In this document: positions 60,967 to 64,000 of the stretch, one piece after another | How the letters are laid out: every line of letters begins with the position of its first letter | How positions within the stretch are numbered: position 1 is the first letter of the stretch | NCBI RefSeq assembly: GCF_001636315.1 | Contig: NZ_KV440949.1 | Location: 460,203 to 524,202, forward strand | Length of the DNA stretch: 64,000 nucleotides | Source: Neobacillus mesonae | GTDB taxonomy: Bacteria > Bacillota > Bacilli > Bacillales > Cytobacillaceae | Direction of reading: 5' to 3' | Program-made: the position numbers and the translations under genes | The notes under the pieces: generated by a model | Told to the model about the DNA's origin: nothing | Seen by the model: only the letters and a program-made list of their open reading frames with translations | Databases searched by the model: none

Positions 60967-63135
60967 TTATTTAACTGGTGTACTTTCAAATAAAAATTTT
61001 ATTTTATGTTCTTTTTCATCGTAATGCAGCCTGGCATTGAAGCTGCGGTCTTTATTCGTAAACCCTTCAATCACTTCGGTTTTCCCGTCTGTCAAAAGCA
61101 GTTTAATATTCTTTTGCGTGATCGCTTTGCCAAGGATTTTTTTGGAAATGGTAAAATCACAATGATTATTTTTGTAATTGCTGCAGCCATAAAAACTGCC
61201 TTTGTCGACAACGGAGCCGTCACATTTCTTGCATGGTCCTAGTTTCGTAAAAGTTTTCTTTCTCCCCCGCTGTTTGCCAGGGGTAAAGCTTTCACTTACC
61301 TCTACTGGGAAAGCCCAGTTTGCTGCCTGTTCAACAGTCGTCGTAATTAAATGATAGACCATTTTCTTCGTTTGTTCCATGAATTGCTTCGGTGAAGCTG
61401 TACCCTCTGATATTTCCTTCAGCTTCTGCTCCCACTTTGCGGTCATTTCCGGTGACGCCAGAATCTCCCGCCCAATAGCGCCAATCAGAATTTTCGCCTT
61501 AGCCGTCGCGTAGACTACATTCTTTTTCACTTCAATATAGGCCCGGTCCTTAAGCATTGTAATGATGCCGGCTCGCGTCGCCTCGGTGCCCAGGCCTTCC
61601 GTCTTTGTTAATATTTTCTCAAGCTCTTTATCATCTATATGTTTTCCGGCGGTTTTCATTAAGGTGATCAGCTGGCCCTCTGTGTAACGCTTCGGCGGCT
61701 GAGTCTGACTCTCCTTCACCTCAACCTTAACTGTTTGCCCTTGTTCACCCTTTGAAAGCTGCGGCAGTGCCGGGTCCTCATCCTGATCCTTTTGATGAAG
61801 AACCTTTCTCCAGCCTTCTTCAATCTGTACCTTCCCTTTGGAAATAAATTGCGCCCTGCCGTCCACCAGAGTTGTAACCGTTGTATATTCGGCAATGGCT
61901 TTATGGTGATGTGCAGCAATTAGGCTCCGTACAATTAAATCATATATTTTCTGCTCATCTGCACTTAGTTTCTCTATATTTGGGATTTGTTCTGTCGGGA
62001 TAATCGCATAGTGGTCTGTGACCTTTTTTTCATTAACATAGCGTTTGTTCTCAAGAATAGAGGAAATGGGCAGCGGAAAGAATGGCTGATAGTCTTTTAA
62101 ATGACTTAATTTGCTTAGAATCTCTGGAAATCCCGCCGCTTCCTCTTTCGTTACGTAACGTGAATCCGATCTTGGGTAGGATACATTCCCTTTTTGATAA
62201 AGCTTTTGCATGACATCCAGCGTTTTTTTTGGCGGGAATTTGAACCGTTTATTTGCCTCTGCCTGCAGAGCGGATAAATTATATAAAAGCGGGGGCAGGA
62301 ATTCCTTGCGCTCGGAGATCACTTCGCTGACCTCCGCCGGCTTTTCACGGCAAAAAGCAGCTACTTTCTCTGCCAGTTCTTTTGTTTTCACCCGGGTTTC
62401 TCTATCATTTTGCCACTTACCGGTATATTTCTTACCATTCACTTTGAAATGGGCTAGTACTTCCCAAAAAGGCTCCGACTTGAAATTTTCAATTTCCAAC
62501 TCTCGCTTTACAATTAACGCTAATGTTGGCGTTTGAACCCTTCCGACGGAAAATACGTCAGAAAAACCTTGTTTCTGCAGCAGCAAACTATAAAGCCGTG
62601 AAGCGTTCATTCCCACTACCCAGTCAGCACAGGCACGGGTATAAGCTTCAAAATATAAATTCCGCGTCTCCTGCTCGTCCAATAATTTTCTAAAACCGTC
62701 CCGAATTGCGTTTGCGGTCAAGGAGGATATCCATAATCTTTTCATTGGTTTACGGCACTCTGTTAACCGAAGAATATTACGAACGATTAATTCTCCTTCA
62801 CGCCCAGCATCGCCCGCATGAATAATTTCCTTCACCCTTGGGTCGGTAACCAATTTCCTGATAATGGCATATTGCTTCACCTTATCTTTTGTGACTTCAT
62901 AAGCAAAATGATCCGGTACAATCGGTAATGTTTCTAAAGACCATTTTTTCCAGGAAGGCTCGTATTTTTCCGGCTGCACTAATTGGCAGATATGTCCGAC
63001 AGCCCATGTCACGTATGCGCCTTCCGGAAAGAACTCATTCGGAAAAATTTCAATAAAACCATTTTGTTTCTTATGTTTAAAAATAGATGCCAAGGTGGAC
63101 CCTTGGTCTGGTTTTTCGGCAATGATTACCTTCAT
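60967..63135 (-). CDS. topB: DNA topoisomerase III
   Basis: 722 aa, type IA. TOPRIM start VIIAEKPDQGSTLASI and DAGREGELIVR; catalytic Tyr region SYPRSDSRYVT; VGRVQTPTL; C-terminal zinc-ribbon remnant CKKCDGSVVDKGSFYGCSNY. Relaxes and decatenates negatively supercoiled DNA. ATG has an AAGGGGCC site upstream. Monocistronic. Confidence 0.96.
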   Translation of the reverse strand: MKVIIAEKPDQGSTLASIFKHKKQNGFIEIFPNEFFPEGAYVTWAVGHICQLVQPEKYEPSWKKWSLETLPIVPDHFAYEVTKDKVKQYAIIRKLVTDPRVKEIIHAGDAGREGELIVRNILRLTECRKPMKRLWISSLTANAIRDGFRKLLDEQETRNLYFEAYTRACADWVVGMNASRLYSLLLQKQGFSDVFSVGRVQTPTLALIVKRELEIENFKSEPFWEVLAHFKVNGKKYTGKWQNDRETRVKTKELAEKVAAFCREKPAEVSEVISERKEFLPPLLYNLSALQAEANKRFKFPPKKTLDVMQKLYQKGNVSYPRSDSRYVTKEEAAGFPEILSKLSHLKDYQPFFPLPISSILENKRYVNEKKVTDHYAIIPTEQIPNIEKLSADEQKIYDLIVRSLIAAHHHKAIAEYTTVTTLVDGRAQFISKGKVQIEEGWRKVLHQKDQDEDPALPQLSKGEQGQTVKVEVKESQTQPPKRYTEGQLITLMKTAGKHIDDKELEKILTKTEGLGTEATRAGIITMLKDRAYIEVKKNVVYATAKAKILIGAIGREILASPEMTAKWEQKLKEISEGTASPKQFMEQTKKMVYHLITTTVEQAANWAFPVEVSESFTPGKQRGRKKTFTKLGPCKKCDGSVVDKGSFYGCSNYKNNHCDFTISKKILGKAITQKNIKLLLTDGKTEVIEGFTNKDRSFNARLHYDEKEHKIKFLFESTPVK

Positions 63136-63385
63136 AATTTTGGCCCCTTTTCATTAAGGCGGTGTGAGCGGAGCTTTACTAGACTTTATTCAAATATAAA
63201 AAATAAATATAACAACGCAATTGGTAAAAATGAATCGATTTTGCGGCGCTCCGCCCCTTTTCCGCAATGCCCAAAACTCATTTTAACCACTAATTTCTAA
63301 ACTAGTAAAGTCCAAATTCATTTTACCAAATTCACAACTGTGAAAGTATAGTCAAATTTGTTACAATATTTTTCCTTTGACATGA

Positions 63386-63421
63386 AAAAGGATCGCCTTT
63401 TTAAGACGACCTTTTTTCATA
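63386..63421 (-). terminator. terminator of the 90-aa gene
   Basis: AAAGG-TCG/CGA-TCCTTT imperfect stem with T tracts. The remaining 63136-63385 stretch shows no further element I can support. Confidence 0.55.
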
Positions 63422-63437
63422 AATATTTTACATGCTG

Positions 63438-63707
63438 TTAACTGACTGTGTCCTGAATATACCAATTTTCATCCGAAATAATATTGGATACGGTTAAAAT
63501 AAACGATGGGATGGTTTCCACATCGAATACAATCGCCCCAATATTGTTTGTAAACATCAGAAAGGCATCACCATGAGAGTACTTGGACAATTTCTCACCA
63601 ATTTGCAGCAGTGACATTAAGATTGCCTGCCTTTCATCAGCATCAATCGCTACCTTTGGGGAGAATCGCAAGATCCATTCATCCTCTTCAATTGAAAAAC
63701 GATACAT
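63438..63707 (-). CDS. hypothetical protein, 89 aa
   Basis: From ATG 63707 (GGTGAGGATA upstream). Product MYRFSIEEDEWILRFSP, then ERQAILMSLLQIGEKLSKY, IGAIVFDVETIPSF and an acidic end. Small alpha/beta protein with no signal peptide. Family not recognised. Confidence 0.65.
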   Translation of the reverse strand: MYRFSIEEDEWILRFSPKVAIDADERQAILMSLLQIGEKLSKYSHGDAFLMFTNNIGAIVFDVETIPSFILTVSNIISDENWYIQDTVS

Positions 63708-63839
63708 TATCCTCACCCCATCATTTAGGTATAGTTACTCTAGCATATGAATAACACATATATATTTATGTTATCGGCACTGTTAATAAAAAAACTTTTG
63801 GCAATTTTCATGATTTGTGTAAAAACCTTCCGCCGTTTC

Positions 63840-63868
63840 TTGACTGACATATTTTCTTATTGTATATT
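63840..63868 (+). promoter_or_regulatory. sigma-A promoter of the cold-shock gene
   Basis: TTGACT, 17 bases, TATATT. The start near 63875 gives a leader of about 110 nt, which ends in a GCCT-CGAA-AGGC hairpin (63958-63969) just before the ribosome site. Confidence 0.75.
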
Positions 63869-63985
63869 TAAAGCATCATGTAGACGAATAACAATAGATA
63901 CTGCTTTGGGTTTGGCTGCATGGTAATATTTAACTGTGGCACTAAATAAAGGTGGTGCCTCGAAAGGCTTAGGAGGAAGAATTAC

Positions 63986-64000
63986 ATGCAAAACGGTAAA
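63986..64000 (+). CDS. cspD: cold-shock protein, first five codons (3' cut by window edge)
   Basis: ATG 63986 follows AGGAGGA. Only MQNGK is visible; this equals the start of the Bacillus CspD/CspB family. The long structured leader fits cold-shock genes. The call rests on five residues plus context. Confidence 0.6.

Overview
The window looks like chromosomal DNA of an endospore-forming member of the Bacillaceae (Bacillus/Neobacillus-type). The supporting signs are low-to-moderate GC, strong GGAGG ribosome binding sites with frequent TTG/GTG starts, many sporulation genes (spo0M, YjcZ-type, GerPA-like, kamA-yodT), sinR with a tapA-sipW-tasA matrix operon, and gene order matching blocks of the Bacillus subtilis chromosome as I remember it. 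I see no rRNA, tRNA, CRISPR, insertion sequence or prophage.

Layout. 1-3955: an acetyltransferase tail, an SDR protein with a degenerate active site, and a plus-strand cluster of GerPA-like and Hsp20-like (probably spore) proteins. 3999-11074: a yod-type block on the minus strand (ctpA, deoD, yodL, spo0M, yozD, yodN, yozE, yokU). 11087-19133: the kam locus (kamA, a sigma-54-dependent activator, ablB/yodP, yodQ, yodR, yodS, yodT), with a textbook -24/-12 promoter before kamA. 19345-30912: K+ transport, msrAB, a second RsgA-type GTPase behind an apparent leader-peptide attenuator, ypmS/ypmR/sco, an orphan histidine kinase, an MBL hydrolase and DegV. 31073-34667: the biofilm locus (LPXTG protein, TasA, SipW, a TapA-like protein carrying an Fn3 domain, divergent SinR). 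34686-38334: tatC/tatA, dfrA/thyA and a secreted M34/Pro-Pro-endopeptidase-like metalloprotease. 38632-49136: a large Ter stress locus (three TerD, TelA, YceG, HAD, StiP, PRTase/TRSP, CitE-like lyase, TerC). 49226-64000: housekeeping and accessory genes (ypjP, brxA, ypgR, NERD protein, ABC-F, ypgQ, degV, fhs, metA, mntR, topB) ending in the first codons of a cold-shock gene.

Regulation read from sequence. Three sigma-W sites with exact N16 spacing lie before spo0M, yceG and the upstream terD; both ter sites match TGAAAC-N16-CGTA exactly, so the two halves of the ter locus appear to share an envelope-stress sigma factor. A consensus sigma-54 site drives kamA-yokU. SinR-type GTTCTTT boxes lie between sinR and tapA. 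The most striking element is upstream of the RsgA-like gene at 23829-24059. It has a near-consensus sigma-A promoter, a 23-codon leader ORF with a very strong Shine-Dalgarno, a 10-nt segment inside that ORF exactly complementary to the terminator's 5' arm and loop, and an 11-bp intrinsic terminator just before the gene. This looks like translation-controlled attenuation of a ribosome-assembly GTPase.

Repeats. Two separate loci carry tandem arrays with the same 52-bp period and a shared core (38476-38592 and 52705-53110). A GGTGCCTGACACC palindromic repeat occurs three times; one copy forms a perfect 53-bp palindrome holding two consensus DnaA boxes and ending the kamA-yokU unit.
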